A DNA stretch of 64,000 nt. Origin: CAZEHO01 sp964511945 (GTDB taxonomy: Bacteria > Actinomycetota > Acidimicrobiia > Spongiisociales > UBA11373). Of this stretch, positions 1 through 8,296 are shown in pieces. The first letter of the stretch is position 1. Each line of letters opens with the position of its first letter. The stretch covers positions 310,001 to 374,000 of the forward strand of contig CAZEHO010000002.1 in NCBI GenBank assembly GCA_964511945.1, written 5' to 3'. Under the pieces are notes generated by a model. That model saw only the letters and a program-made list of their open reading frames with translations. It made no database searches and was not told the origin of the DNA. The position numbers were made by a program, and so were the translations under genes.

Positions 1-507
1 GGCGGCAACGACGGCGTATCCATCCATCGTGGCTCGACGAAAGGGCGGAACGTTCACCTCGCTCACTGCAGCCTCGGCGAGCACCCGCCCGGCGGATTCG
101 GTTACCGGGATGTCTTCTGCAGGGAGCCCGTCGATGCCGTCGAGAGCGACCTTCAGCGCTTCATCGATCGATGTACGGGTTCGGAACCCTTTCATCCGAA
201 CATCCTCGGCCTTGCCCGACCGCCCGGAACCGCCGCGCACGGGTGCCAGAATGAACAGGGTCGACCCGGGCTCCAACTCGACCTCGAAGGCGGTGTCCCG
301 ATCGATCTGTTCGTCGTTGGCGAACAGCTTGAGGTGGCGGCGGACCTTGCCGTCCTCGATCATCCGCTCTTCCAGGCCGGGATAGGTGGCGATCAGGTTC
401 TCGATGACTTCGCCGATTGTGCTGCCCGGGATTTCGACCTGCCGTTGCTCATCGGTGAACCGGCGCAGCACACGCGGAAGCCGGACGGTGATGGTCCTCT
501 TGGTCAT
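1..507 (-). CDS. MoaD-like/MoeA fusion protein, 3' end cut off by the window
   Basis: Translating the minus strand from ATG at 507 gives 169 codons that run off the window edge. Residues 1 to about 95 resemble the MoaD/ThiS/CysO ubiquitin-like sulfur carriers and reach the C-terminal di-glycine context (LAPVRGG). With no stop codon the frame continues through a short Ser/Gly/Lys linker into the N-terminus of MoeA, the molybdopterin molybdenumtransferase (LPAEDIPVTESAGRVLAE, then PPF and MDGY). Role by family: sulfur carriage for molybdopterin synthesis plus molybdate insertion, in the cytoplasm. An internal ATG at 195, preceded by GAGG at 204-207, could also start a separate MoeA. The rest of MoeA lies outside the window, so its active-site residues cannot be checked. 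The next gene is divergent, from a 106-bp spacer. Confidence 0.8.
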   Translation of the reverse strand, partial: MTKRTITVRLPRVLRRFTDEQRQVEIPGSTIGEVIENLIATYPGLEERMIEDGKVRRHLKLFANDEQIDRDTAFEVELEPGSTLFILAPVRGGSGRSGKAEDVRMKGFRTRTSIDEALKVALDGIDGLPAEDIPVTESAGRVLAEAAVSEVNVPPFRRATMDGYAVVAA

Positions 508-613
508 ACCGCGCTGGACTGTACCCGAGGTGCGGACCCTGTCGGGATCAAAGGGGTCGGTTGTCACTCGAGTGTCCGCAGACCCTTAGGCTTCGGCGAG
601 ACCGATCCGGGGA

Positions 614-2146
614 GTGTCCGTGTCGCGAACCCTGAAGGCCCTGGTGGTGATGGCACTTCTGGCCGGCGCGTGCTCGTCACAGGACGCTGCGGTGACGACG
701 ACTGCATCGACCACAACTACCGCCGCCCCTGCCACCACGGAGGCCACGACAACCACCACGGAGGCTGCGACCGCGACGGCCGCTTCCACGACCACAACCG
801 AAGCACCGGCGTCACTGACCAGCACAACGACCACGGTCGTTTATCCGCCGACATCGACAACCACCACGATTCCTGCCGATCAGGGCATCGGCCTCCAGAT
901 GGTCGACGCAGAGGTCTATGCAGGTGCGATCCCGTTCTACCTGAGGGAGCGGGTCGGCAACCTTGGGGACATCAGGCGGGGAAACGGATTGATCGGAGTG
1001 AGTCTGTGGCTCGAACCGGGACAGCCGATTCGGACTCCGATTGCGGGCGAGCTCACCACGTATGAACTCGGAGGGACCGGCGGCGGGGTGATGGGAACCG
1101 ACAATGCGTTCTCGACGACACCTCGCGAAGCCCTCATCAAGACGGAGGTGTTCTCTCCGGAAGGGCACCGGTTGGTCATCCGCTTCGGTGGGACTCGCAG
1201 TTTGCAGTTCAACCATGGCCTGTTCATCGTCGATCAGCAGGTCGGAGCTGGCGAGGTGATTGCCCGTGCCGGCGCAGATGGTTCCATCCTTGAGCTCGCC
1301 TCCGTCGGCGATTTCCGGCGCAATGTCGTCGTGTGGGCAGAGTGGGACACGAACCCGGCTCCTGAGTTCGTGGCGGAGTGGTTCCCCAACCTCACCGGCG
1401 GTGCTGCGTTCCCGGAGCATCTTGCGCCGCGTCCCTACAAGACGATTGGCGACGAGACGGTGTCCGTGGTCAATGTCATGAACCCGGCCTTGGGGTTGCG
1501 GCCCGCGGTGCTGTTCCTCCATGACGCCGGCGACGGAGCCGATGCATCGATGGCGCTCCTCGAGGAGATCGATGATGCCGTGGGCTTCTCGGCCGAGTGG
1601 CGGGCAGTCGATTTGGCCGATCCGGGAACGTTTGAGGTGGGCCTCCACGACGTGGCCTGTTTGCTTCGTTTCCTCCGGTCTGAGGCGCATCGGTACGGCG
1701 CCGATCCCGACCGGGTGACGATCGTCGGGCATGGATCCGGCGGCCTGATGGCGGTGGCGGCAGCATTGTCGCCAGAGGCGGTGGATGAGCTGCCCGAAGG
1801 GCTCTGCGCCTATTGGGCAGATCCTGCTCAGCTGACCGGCGGCGTCTCAGTTGGCGGATTCTTCACAACGCCGGAGGCACTCGACGGTCTCCATCCTGCG
1901 CATGCAGCCGTGTTCGATCCTGCCGCTGCGGGAGGCTCGGGTTGGTTCGGGTTCGTCTTCAGCGACGGCGATGAGGAAGCCGATCCGTACGCCACCACCG
2001 CGGTCGCCGATGTGCTCTCCGCGGCCGGTCACGAAGTGGTGGTGAAGCGGGCTGAAGGCGCCCACGATGACCTGCTCAACCCGCGGCATCCGCTGCATGG
2101 GATCCCGGCTGTCCGGCTGCTCGAGGAGGCGGTCGAGCGCAGCTAG
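614..2146 (+). CDS. Secreted lipoprotein with a C-terminal alpha/beta-hydrolase-like domain
   Basis: 510 residues. A lipoprotein signal peptide ends at LAGAC (Cys20), followed by a Thr/Ala-rich linker to about residue 95, so the protein is probably anchored outside the membrane. Residues about 130-260 form a beta-rich segment with a weak M23/lipoyl-like look (PIAGELTTYE, GEVIARAG). Residues about 290-510 look like an esterase/PHB-depolymerase fold, with a strand plus HDAG turn, nucleophile elbow GHGSGG (Ser375), and a late His in GAHDD. Substrate unknown. GTG at 614 is the longest start. GTG at 620 sits better behind the GGGGAG at 608-613 and is equally possible. It converges on the carboxylase gene with only 2 bp between stops. 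Confidence 0.72.
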   Translation: MSVSRTLKALVVMALLAGACSSQDAAVTTTASTTTTAAPATTEATTTTTEAATATAASTTTTEAPASLTSTTTTVVYPPTSTTTTIPADQGIGLQMVDAEVYAGAIPFYLRERVGNLGDIRRGNGLIGVSLWLEPGQPIRTPIAGELTTYELGGTGGGVMGTDNAFSTTPREALIKTEVFSPEGHRLVIRFGGTRSLQFNHGLFIVDQQVGAGEVIARAGADGSILELASVGDFRRNVVVWAEWDTNPAPEFVAEWFPNLTGGAAFPEHLAPRPYKTIGDETVSVVNVMNPALGLRPAVLFLHDAGDGADASMALLEEIDDAVGFSAEWRAVDLADPGTFEVGLHDVACLLRFLRSEAHRYGADPDRVTIVGHGSGGLMAVAAALSPEAVDELPEGLCAYWADPAQLTGGVSVGGFFTTPEALDGLHPAHAAVFDPAAAGGSGWFGFVFSDGDEEADPYATTAVADVLSAAGHEVVVKRAEGAHDDLLNPRHPLHGIPAVRLLEEAVERS

Positions 2147-2148
2147 CC

Positions 2149-3897
2149 CTACCGAACGATCGCGAGCACCTGGCCCGGAGTGACCTTGTCGCCGGCTTGC
2201 ACCCGCAGGTCGACGATCTCGCCGGCGACGTTGGAACGGACCTCGTTCTCCATCTTCATCGCTTCGAGGATGAACAGTGGTTCGTCGGCTTCGACCCGTT
2301 CGCCGGCCTTGTGATGCACCTTCACGATGGTGCCCTGCATCGGTGCCGCAATGACGCCCTCGGTTTCCGCCGAGGACGACGCCTTCGACAGTTTTGGAGG
2401 CCGCCGGCGCACCGGTGCGCGTGCTCCGGCCGCCGCTGCCGCCGGAAGCTCCGGCGCCCACAGCTTCACGACAAACCGCCGCCCACCGACCTCGACCGTC
2501 ATCGACCTCTCCGCCAGCTCCTCGTCCTCGGGGAGTTGGGGCGCGGGCGGATGGGTGACGGATGACAGATCCATCTCGTCCTCGACCGTCTTGGTGTGGT
2601 GTGTCCCGGCGACGAAGGCCGGATCTTTCAGGGCCAGCAGGTGAAACGGCAGTGTGGTGGCGATGCCTGTAATCGTGTACTCCTGGAGCGCCCGGCGCGA
2701 CCGCTCGATCGCTTCGTCGCGGTCCCGGCCCCACACGACCAGCTTCGACACCAGGTTGTCGTAGTACTGGCTGATCTTGTCGCAGCCCCGGTACCCGCTG
2801 TCGACTCGCACCCCGAAGCCACCCGGCTCCCTGTACTCGACGATCTGCCCCGGGTTCGGGCGGAAGCCGGCGGCCGGGTCCTCGGCGTTGATCCGAAACT
2901 CGATGGCGTGCCCGCGCGGCTCGACCTCCGAGAACGACAGTGGTTCGCCGGCGGCGACCCGCAATTGCTCCTTGGCCAGGTCGATCCCGGTCACCATCTC
3001 GGTCACGGTGTGCTCGACCTGGAGCCGGGTGTTCATCTCCAGGAAATAGAACTCGCCGTCCTGATCCATGAGGAACTCGACCGTCCCGGCGTTGCGGTAT
3101 CCGGCGGCCTCGGCGATGGCGAGCGCCGCCCTGCCGATGGCCTTGCGTTGCTTCTCGTCGACCACGGGCGACGGTGTCTCCTCGATCAGCTTCTGATGGC
3201 GCCGCTGCAGCGAGCAGTCACGTTCCCCGAGAAACACCCCGTTGCCCTCGCCGTCGACGATGATCTGCACCTCGATGTGGCGCGGCTTCGCCAGGTACTT
3301 CTCGACGTACACCTCGGGGTTGGCGAAGTAGGCGTCGGCTTCCCGCCGTGCCGCCTCGAACGCGTCACCGATTCGCTCTTTCTCGTGGACGACCCGCAGG
3401 CCCTTGCCGCCACCACCGTGCGCAGCCTTGATCGCGATCGGGAGGCCGTACTCCTCGGCGGCGGCCCGGGCCTCGTCGGGTGTCTCGATCGGTTCGAGCC
3501 CACCGGGGACGCCCTGGACGCCGGCCTTGGCGCCGGCCTGGCGCGAGGAGATCTTGTCACCCATCATCTCGATGGCCTCGGGCGGCGGCCCCACCCAGAT
3601 CAGACCTGCCTCGGTCACTCGTCTGGCAAACGTGGCGTTCTCGGCCAGGAACCCGTAGCCGGGATGGATTGCATCCGCCTTGGCCTCTTCGGCGACCCGG
3701 AGGATGGCGTCGATGTTGAGGTACGACTCCGCCGCCGGCGCCGGCCCGATGTTCCACGCCTCATCGGCGTGGTCGACGTGGGCCGCATCCCGGTCGAGTT
3801 CCGAGTACACGGCAATGGACCGCATCCCCAGTTCCTTGACGGCGCGAATGATGCGAACGGCGATTTCGCCCCGGTTGGCTATGAGGACTGCGTCCAT
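2149..3897 (-). CDS. accA: Acetyl/propionyl-CoA carboxylase alpha subunit (biotin carboxylase plus BCCP)
   Basis: 582 residues. The N-terminal biotin carboxylase domain (LIANRGEIAVRI, the glycine-rich ATP loop HGGGGKG, then EMNTRLQVEH) is followed by a linker and a C-terminal biotin carrier domain. The biotin-attachment motif EAMKMEN puts the modified lysine at residue 548. It uses ATP and bicarbonate to carboxylate biotin, which the beta subunit then transfers to acetyl-CoA or propionyl-CoA in the cytoplasm. It lies 10 bp after the beta-subunit gene on the same strand, so the two are one operon, with the biotin ligase divergent next door. The start is the ATG giving MDAVLI. An ATG three codons upstream (3906) is the alternative. 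Length and architecture match AccA3-type subunits. Acyl-chain specificity cannot be read from it. Confidence 0.95.
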   Translation of the reverse strand: MDAVLIANRGEIAVRIIRAVKELGMRSIAVYSELDRDAAHVDHADEAWNIGPAPAAESYLNIDAILRVAEEAKADAIHPGYGFLAENATFARRVTEAGLIWVGPPPEAIEMMGDKISSRQAGAKAGVQGVPGGLEPIETPDEARAAAEEYGLPIAIKAAHGGGGKGLRVVHEKERIGDAFEAARREADAYFANPEVYVEKYLAKPRHIEVQIIVDGEGNGVFLGERDCSLQRRHQKLIEETPSPVVDEKQRKAIGRAALAIAEAAGYRNAGTVEFLMDQDGEFYFLEMNTRLQVEHTVTEMVTGIDLAKEQLRVAAGEPLSFSEVEPRGHAIEFRINAEDPAAGFRPNPGQIVEYREPGGFGVRVDSGYRGCDKISQYYDNLVSKLVVWGRDRDEAIERSRRALQEYTITGIATTLPFHLLALKDPAFVAGTHHTKTVEDEMDLSSVTHPPAPQLPEDEELAERSMTVEVGGRRFVVKLWAPELPAAAAAGARAPVRRRPPKLSKASSSAETEGVIAAPMQGTIVKVHHKAGERVEADEPLFILEAMKMENEVRSNVAGEIVDLRVQAGDKVTPGQVLAIVR

Positions 3898-3907
3898 GGC
3901 GCGCATG

Positions 3908-5458
3908 CTACAGAGGGATGTTTCCGTGCTTCTTCGGAGGCAGATTGCCCCGCTTGGTGCGCAGCATCTCTAGAGCTGCAATCACCCTTGGCCGCGTCTC
4001 CCGTGGTTCGATGACCTCGTCGATGAGGCCGAGTTCTGCGGCAACGTACGGATTGCTGAACTTCTCCTCGTAGTCGGTGACGAGATCCTCTCTCATCGAC
4101 TCGATGTCGTCGGCGGCCGCGATCTCCTTGCGGTGGATGATGTTGACCGCACCCTGGGCGCCCATCACCGCAATCTCGGCCGTCGGCCAGGCCATCGCGA
4201 TGTCGGCGCCGACCGATCGTGAGTTCATGACGACGTACGCCCCGCCGTATGCCTTGCGGGTGATCACGGTGATCCGAGGCACCGTCGCCTCGCAGTAGGC
4301 GTACAGCAGCTTCGACCCGTGGCGGATGATCCCGCCGTGCTCCTGGTCGATGCCGGGGAGGAAGCCGGGGACGTCGACGAACGTGATGATCGGGATGTTG
4401 AACGCATCGCAGAAGCGAACGAATCGGGCGCCCTTCACCGCGGCATCGATGTCGAGGGTGCCGGCGAGCACCGCCGGGTTGTTGCCGACCACGCCGACGG
4501 TGTAGCCGTCGAGCCGGGCGAAGCCCACCACGATGTTCTTTGCGTAGTGGTGATGCACCTCGTAGAACTCACCGTTGTCGACGACGAACTCGATGAGATC
4601 GATCATGTCGTAAGGCTGGTTCGGTGAATCCGGAACGATCGTGGTCAGCTCTTCATCCATCCGGTCGGGACTGTCGGTCGGCGTGAAGAAGGGCGGCGCC
4701 TCCATGTTGTTCGGTGGCAGGAACGAGAGCAGATACCGAACCTCTTCGAGGGCCTGGCGGCCATCTGCGCTGACGAAGTGGGTGACTCCGCTGATCTCGG
4801 CGTGGCTGTGGGCGCCGCCGAGGCGGTCGAAGGTCACGTCCTCACCGGTCACGGTCTTGATGACGTCCGGTCCGGTGATGAAGAGGTGGCTGGTGCCGTC
4901 GACCTGATAGATGAAGTCGGTCATCACCGGGGAGTAGACGGCGCCGCCGGCGCAGGGTCCCATGATCACCGAGATCTGGGGGATGACCCCCGACGCCATC
5001 ACATTGCGGCGGAAGATCTCGCCGTAGGCGCTCAGCGACTGAACACCCTCCTGAATGCGGGCACCGCCGGAGTCCTTGAGACCGACGACGGGAGCCCCTG
5101 TCTTCATCGCCAGGTCCATGATCTTGCAGATCTTGTCCGAGACGACATCGCCGAGGCTGCCGCCGAAGACGGTGAAATCCTCGGCGAAGACGAACACGGT
5201 TCGGCCATCGACCGTACCCCATCCGGTCACCACCGCATCGCCGGCCGGCCGGCGATGCTCGATGCCGAAGCCGTGTGCGTGGTGACGGACCATCATGTCC
5301 ATCTCCTGGAATGAGCCCTTGTCGAGAAGCGCGTCGATGCGCTCGCGGGCCGTCATCTTTCCGGCTTCGTGCTGCCTGTCGATGGCGCGCTGGCTGCCGG
5401 CGTGTTCGGCCTCGTCGCGCAGTGCACGCAGCCGCTCGATCTTCTCCTCGGTGCTCAT
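3908..5458 (-). CDS. accD: Acyl-CoA carboxylase beta subunit (carboxyltransferase)
   Basis: 516 residues, the usual length for AccD5/PccB proteins. The two crotonase-like halves are visible: SGGARIQEGVQSL and GPCAGGAVYSP in the N-terminal half, and VPGFLPGIDQEHGG plus KAYGGAYVVM in the C-terminal half, which together form the acyl-CoA and biotin sites. It transfers the carboxyl group from carboxybiotin to propionyl-CoA or acetyl-CoA, feeding methylmalonyl/malonyl-CoA metabolism. The frame stays open far upstream, but MSTEEKIERLRALR at 5458 is the family-like start, and longer versions would run across birA. The alpha subunit follows 10 bp downstream. The C-terminus (KKHGNIPL) is the conserved PccB ending, so the gene is complete. 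Confidence 0.95.
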   Translation of the reverse strand: MSTEEKIERLRALRDEAEHAGSQRAIDRQHEAGKMTARERIDALLDKGSFQEMDMMVRHHAHGFGIEHRRPAGDAVVTGWGTVDGRTVFVFAEDFTVFGGSLGDVVSDKICKIMDLAMKTGAPVVGLKDSGGARIQEGVQSLSAYGEIFRRNVMASGVIPQISVIMGPCAGGAVYSPVMTDFIYQVDGTSHLFITGPDVIKTVTGEDVTFDRLGGAHSHAEISGVTHFVSADGRQALEEVRYLLSFLPPNNMEAPPFFTPTDSPDRMDEELTTIVPDSPNQPYDMIDLIEFVVDNGEFYEVHHHYAKNIVVGFARLDGYTVGVVGNNPAVLAGTLDIDAAVKGARFVRFCDAFNIPIITFVDVPGFLPGIDQEHGGIIRHGSKLLYAYCEATVPRITVITRKAYGGAYVVMNSRSVGADIAMAWPTAEIAVMGAQGAVNIIHRKEIAAADDIESMREDLVTDYEEKFSNPYVAAELGLIDEVIEPRETRPRVIAALEMLRTKRGNLPPKKHGNIPL

Positions 5459-5473
5459 CGAGGGTCCCCGGGT

Positions 5474-6190
5474 ATGCTCGACAACACTTCTTCGACCCCA
5501 CCCGACGGCCGAATGGATACACCCTACGTTCCCATTCTTGTTCCCGCCGTCGCATCCACCCAGGAAGAGGCCCGTCGCCGCTTCGACGGAATCCCGGTGC
5601 TGGTGACGACTCGGCGGCAGACGGAAGGCCGCGGCCGGACCGGAGCGGCCTGGGTGCACGCCGACCGAGCGGTGGCGGCATCCCTGGCTTTTCGGCCTTC
5701 GTGGCTTCCGGACACGTGGACCCGGCTTCCGCTGGTCGCCGGCCTTGCCGCGCTCGACGCGCTGCCGGCCGGTCCTCGTCTCGCCTGGCCGAACGATGTC
5801 ATCCTCGGCGGTCTCAAGATCGGTGGGCTCATCGCGGAGAGCGACGGTTCGGTCGTGGTCGCCGGCCTCGGGCTGAACCTGTTCTGGTCCGACCCGATCC
5901 CCGGAGCGGGCGCACTGCTCGCCGATGACCCGGGAGATCAGATGGCAGATCGCATCGCAGCCGATTGGGCCGAACGGCTCCTCGATCGGCTGGATTGTGA
6001 CCCGGCCGATTGGGGGAGGGCGGAGTACGTCGCGGTCTCGGCAACCATCGGGTACCCGGTCACCTGGGAACCCGAAGGCAGCGGCATCGCCGTCGACATC
6101 GACGCCGGTGGCGCATTGGTCGTCGACACTGCTGCAGGGCGGGTGACCCTGGATTCCGGTGTGGTTCGCCGGGTCCGGCAGGAGGGATGA
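5474..6190 (+). CDS. birA: Biotin--[acetyl-CoA-carboxylase] ligase
   Basis: About 238 residues, the short catalytic form without an N-terminal DNA-binding domain. Motifs: the biotinyl-AMP loop (TEGRGRTGAAW), WPNDV and LKIGGLIAE, then VAGLGLN, followed by the small C-terminal SH3-like domain. The usual Lys of KWPND is Ala here. It activates biotin with ATP and attaches it to the BCCP lysine of the carboxylase encoded divergently 15 bp away, an obvious enzyme-substrate pairing. The start is ATG 5474 (MLDNTSS). ATG 5513 (MDTPYV) is an alternative that would leave more room for the divergent promoters. Without a helix-turn-helix it is unlikely to act as a biotin repressor. Confidence 0.92.
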   Translation: MLDNTSSTPPDGRMDTPYVPILVPAVASTQEEARRRFDGIPVLVTTRRQTEGRGRTGAAWVHADRAVAASLAFRPSWLPDTWTRLPLVAGLAALDALPAGPRLAWPNDVILGGLKIGGLIAESDGSVVVAGLGLNLFWSDPIPGAGALLADDPGDQMADRIAADWAERLLDRLDCDPADWGRAEYVAVSATIGYPVTWEPEGSGIAVDIDAGGALVVDTAAGRVTLDSGVVRRVRQEG

Positions 6191-6235
6191 TTCCTCGGTT
6201 ACCCTCACGCCCGGCTGAAAGTAGGAGCCGCATCG

Positions 6236-6916
6236 ATGAGCGTCTTGAAGGGTGAGGGGAAGTTTTCGATCCTCTACGGCTCGAGACGGCTGCCGATCGG
6301 CCGCAACCTCCCGGTCTACCTGAGCCGTCCGGACGCCGCCGGGGAGCATCCCACGGTGCTTCTGGCTCACGGCGCCGCAGGAATCAATCCCCACTCCAAA
6401 GCGGTGTGCCGGCGTCTTGCCCGCTACGGCTTCGCCGTGATGTGCCCCGATCTCTACCGGGGCGAAGAGCCTGGAGCGGACCTCAACTTCTCGTCGACCC
6501 GGCTGCGGGCAGACCTCTTCGATGCATATGAGACCGCAGAGATGAAGGGCACCGAGTGGGCGGATGTCCGCCGCATCGCCGTGCTTGGGATCGACGAAGG
6601 AGCGCGGCCTGCGGTGGCTGCAGCCCCTGAGATCCCAGAACTCGGGGGATTGGCGGTGGTGGGGCGGTCTGCGGAAGCACTCGCAGAAGCGGGCGGCCCG
6701 GTCGCGGTGCAGGCCCTGGTGCTGGTCGGCGGTGAGGACACACCCGACGATGCGGTGGTCGCTGGGAGGAATCGATTGCCCGGCTCCGAGTGGGTTTTGT
6801 ACCGCGGCCGGACGTCGGATTTCCTGGACGACGGGGCCGCCGGATACGACCTCGAGACGGCCGACGACGCCTGGCAGCGCCTCATCGCCTTCCTCGAGCG
6901 AGCCACCGCAGGCTGA
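6236..6916 (+). CDS. Dienelactone-hydrolase-family protein with a degenerate catalytic triad
   Basis: 226 residues, the length of dienelactone hydrolases. The fold signature is there: PTVLLAHGAAG after the first strands, GFAVMCPDLYRG, a strand leading to the elbow, VLVGGEDTPDD, and a C-terminal helix of the type YDLETADDAWQRLIAFLE. The nucleophile elbow, normally GFCFGG, reads GIDEGA, so the catalytic Cys is Asp. The region where the family has a catalytic His (normally like AGHGF) reads GRTSDF. The fold is therefore probably kept without the classical triad, which suggests a binding or scaffold role or another chemistry. A small palindrome (gagtcg/cgactc, 6915-6933) overlapping the stop could act as a weak terminator. 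Confidence 0.75.
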   Translation: MSVLKGEGKFSILYGSRRLPIGRNLPVYLSRPDAAGEHPTVLLAHGAAGINPHSKAVCRRLARYGFAVMCPDLYRGEEPGADLNFSSTRLRADLFDAYETAEMKGTEWADVRRIAVLGIDEGARPAVAAAPEIPELGGLAVVGRSAEALAEAGGPVAVQALVLVGGEDTPDDAVVAGRNRLPGSEWVLYRGRTSDFLDDGAAGYDLETADDAWQRLIAFLERATAG

Positions 6917-6976
6917 GTCGGGCCGCACGACTCACGCAGAGTGCTATAACTCGCGTCTCTCCTCGCAAGGCTTGCG

Positions 6977-8296
6977 ATGACCGGTCACATCCCTCCCGAT
7001 TCGGTGCCCGACCCGTTCGCGACACCCCCGGAGCCGCCGCTCCCCCGACGCCGCTGGGCGCGCGGGCTGATCGTCGGCATCCTGATCGCGGCCAACGTGG
7101 CGATCTTTGGAACCCTGGGAGCGCTGTGGCTGGCTGCCCGCCAGGTGACCGGCGCGGTGTCCACGATTCCGGCAACGGACCTCTCGCTTGCCGACCCACC
7201 GAGCCGATTGAGTGAGCCCCGGACCTTCCTGCTGATCGGCAGCGACAGCCGGGAGGACGTACCCGAAGAACTCGGCAATCTCGGCTACTACGCCGGACAG
7301 CGGGCCGACGTGATCATGCTCGCCAAGGTGATTCCGGGCGAGGGCCGTTTGATGATCCTCAGCATTCCCCGGGACCTCAAGGTGGATGACGGCGGCGTGC
7401 CGTCGAAGATCAACGGCGCCCTCAACGATGGTGCCCCTGCCATTGTCGACGCGGTGACGGCGGTGACCGGCGTGGGGATCAACCACTACATCCAGATCGA
7501 TTTCGCCGGTTTCGCCGGCATGGTCGATGCCATCGGCGGCATCGAGATGACGTTCCCCTATCCGGCTCGTGACATCAACGCCAAGCTCGATCTGCCCGCC
7601 GGACGGCACACGCTCGACGGTGCCGAGGCGCTGGCCCTGGCCCGCTCCCGCTCGTATCAGGAATTCCGCAACGACCGGTGGGTCTCCGTCGACGCCAGCG
7701 ACATCGGCCGCACCCGTCGTCAGCAGGACCTCCTGCTCGCAATGCTCACCCAGATCGACAGACCGTCGTCGATCGGCGGATTCGGTGAGCTGCTCGATGC
7801 GCTCGGCGGATTCGTCGTCATCGACAACGCGCTCGACGAGGACGTGATCATCCAACTCGCCTGGGAGATGCGCTCCCTCGATGCGGACGATCTCGAGGCC
7901 GCAACGCTGCCGGTGACCGACCTGCAGGAAGCCGGGATCTGGTACGTGATCCCGATCGAGCCGGCGGCCACCGAGACCCTGCTGGCGTTCGATGCCGGCG
8001 TCGCCATGAACGCTCCAACGGAGGCCATTACGGTCGCGGTGCAGAACGGGAACGGCCGCACCGGCGCCGCCACCGCCGTCGCCGAGACTCTCGGCGAGAT
8101 CGGGTTCGAGGTCACCTCGGTGACCAATTCAGGCCGGGAGGATTACGCCCGCACCCTCGTCCTGGCCCGTCCCGATGACCTGCCGCGCGCCGAGGCCGTG
8201 GTGGAAGCTCTCGGTTACGGCGAGGCCACCGTCGGGAGACCGCCAACCGACGCCGATGTCGTTGTTATCGTCGGTCTCGATGCTCCCGACCTCTGA
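6977..8296 (+). CDS. LytR-CpsA-Psr (LCP) family glycopolymer ligase with LytR_C domain
   Basis: 439 residues. A Pro-rich cytoplasmic N-terminus and one membrane helix (about 30-55) precede the extracytoplasmic LCP domain. The domain carries GSDSRED, ADVIMLAKV, the arginine of SIPRDLKV, KINGAL, the DAIGGIEM strand and ARSRSYQEFRNDRW, ending with RTRRQQDLL. LCP enzymes transfer polyprenyl-phosphate-linked glycopolymers to peptidoglycan. A C-terminal LytR_C domain (about residues 350-435, VQNGNGRTGAA onward) is typical of actinobacteria. A TATAAC hexamer at 6945-6950 could be a -10 element, although no good -35 is seen. Its stop overlaps the UDP-sugar dehydrogenase start by 17 bp, so the two genes and the epimerase form one operon. 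Confidence 0.93.
   Translation: MTGHIPPDSVPDPFATPPEPPLPRRRWARGLIVGILIAANVAIFGTLGALWLAARQVTGAVSTIPATDLSLADPPSRLSEPRTFLLIGSDSREDVPEELGNLGYYAGQRADVIMLAKVIPGEGRLMILSIPRDLKVDDGGVPSKINGALNDGAPAIVDAVTAVTGVGINHYIQIDFAGFAGMVDAIGGIEMTFPYPARDINAKLDLPAGRHTLDGAEALALARSRSYQEFRNDRWVSVDASDIGRTRRQQDLLLAMLTQIDRPSSIGGFGELLDALGGFVVIDNALDEDVIIQLAWEMRSLDADDLEAATLPVTDLQEAGIWYVIPIEPAATETLLAFDAGVAMNAPTEAITVAVQNGNGRTGAATAVAETLGEIGFEVTSVTNSGREDYARTLVLARPDDLPRAEAVVEALGYGEATVGRPPTDADVVVIVGLDAPDL

Noticed and set aside
29..1065. Plus-strand frames at 29-385, 386-589 and 334-1065
   Set aside because: They are shadows of the MoaD-MoeA gene and of the lipoprotein. Their low-complexity translations lack any motif.
3908..6928. 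Whole 1006-codon minus frame as one protein
   Set aside because: Only residues from the ATG at 5458 match the carboxyltransferase. The N-terminal half is antisense of birA and the DLH-like gene.
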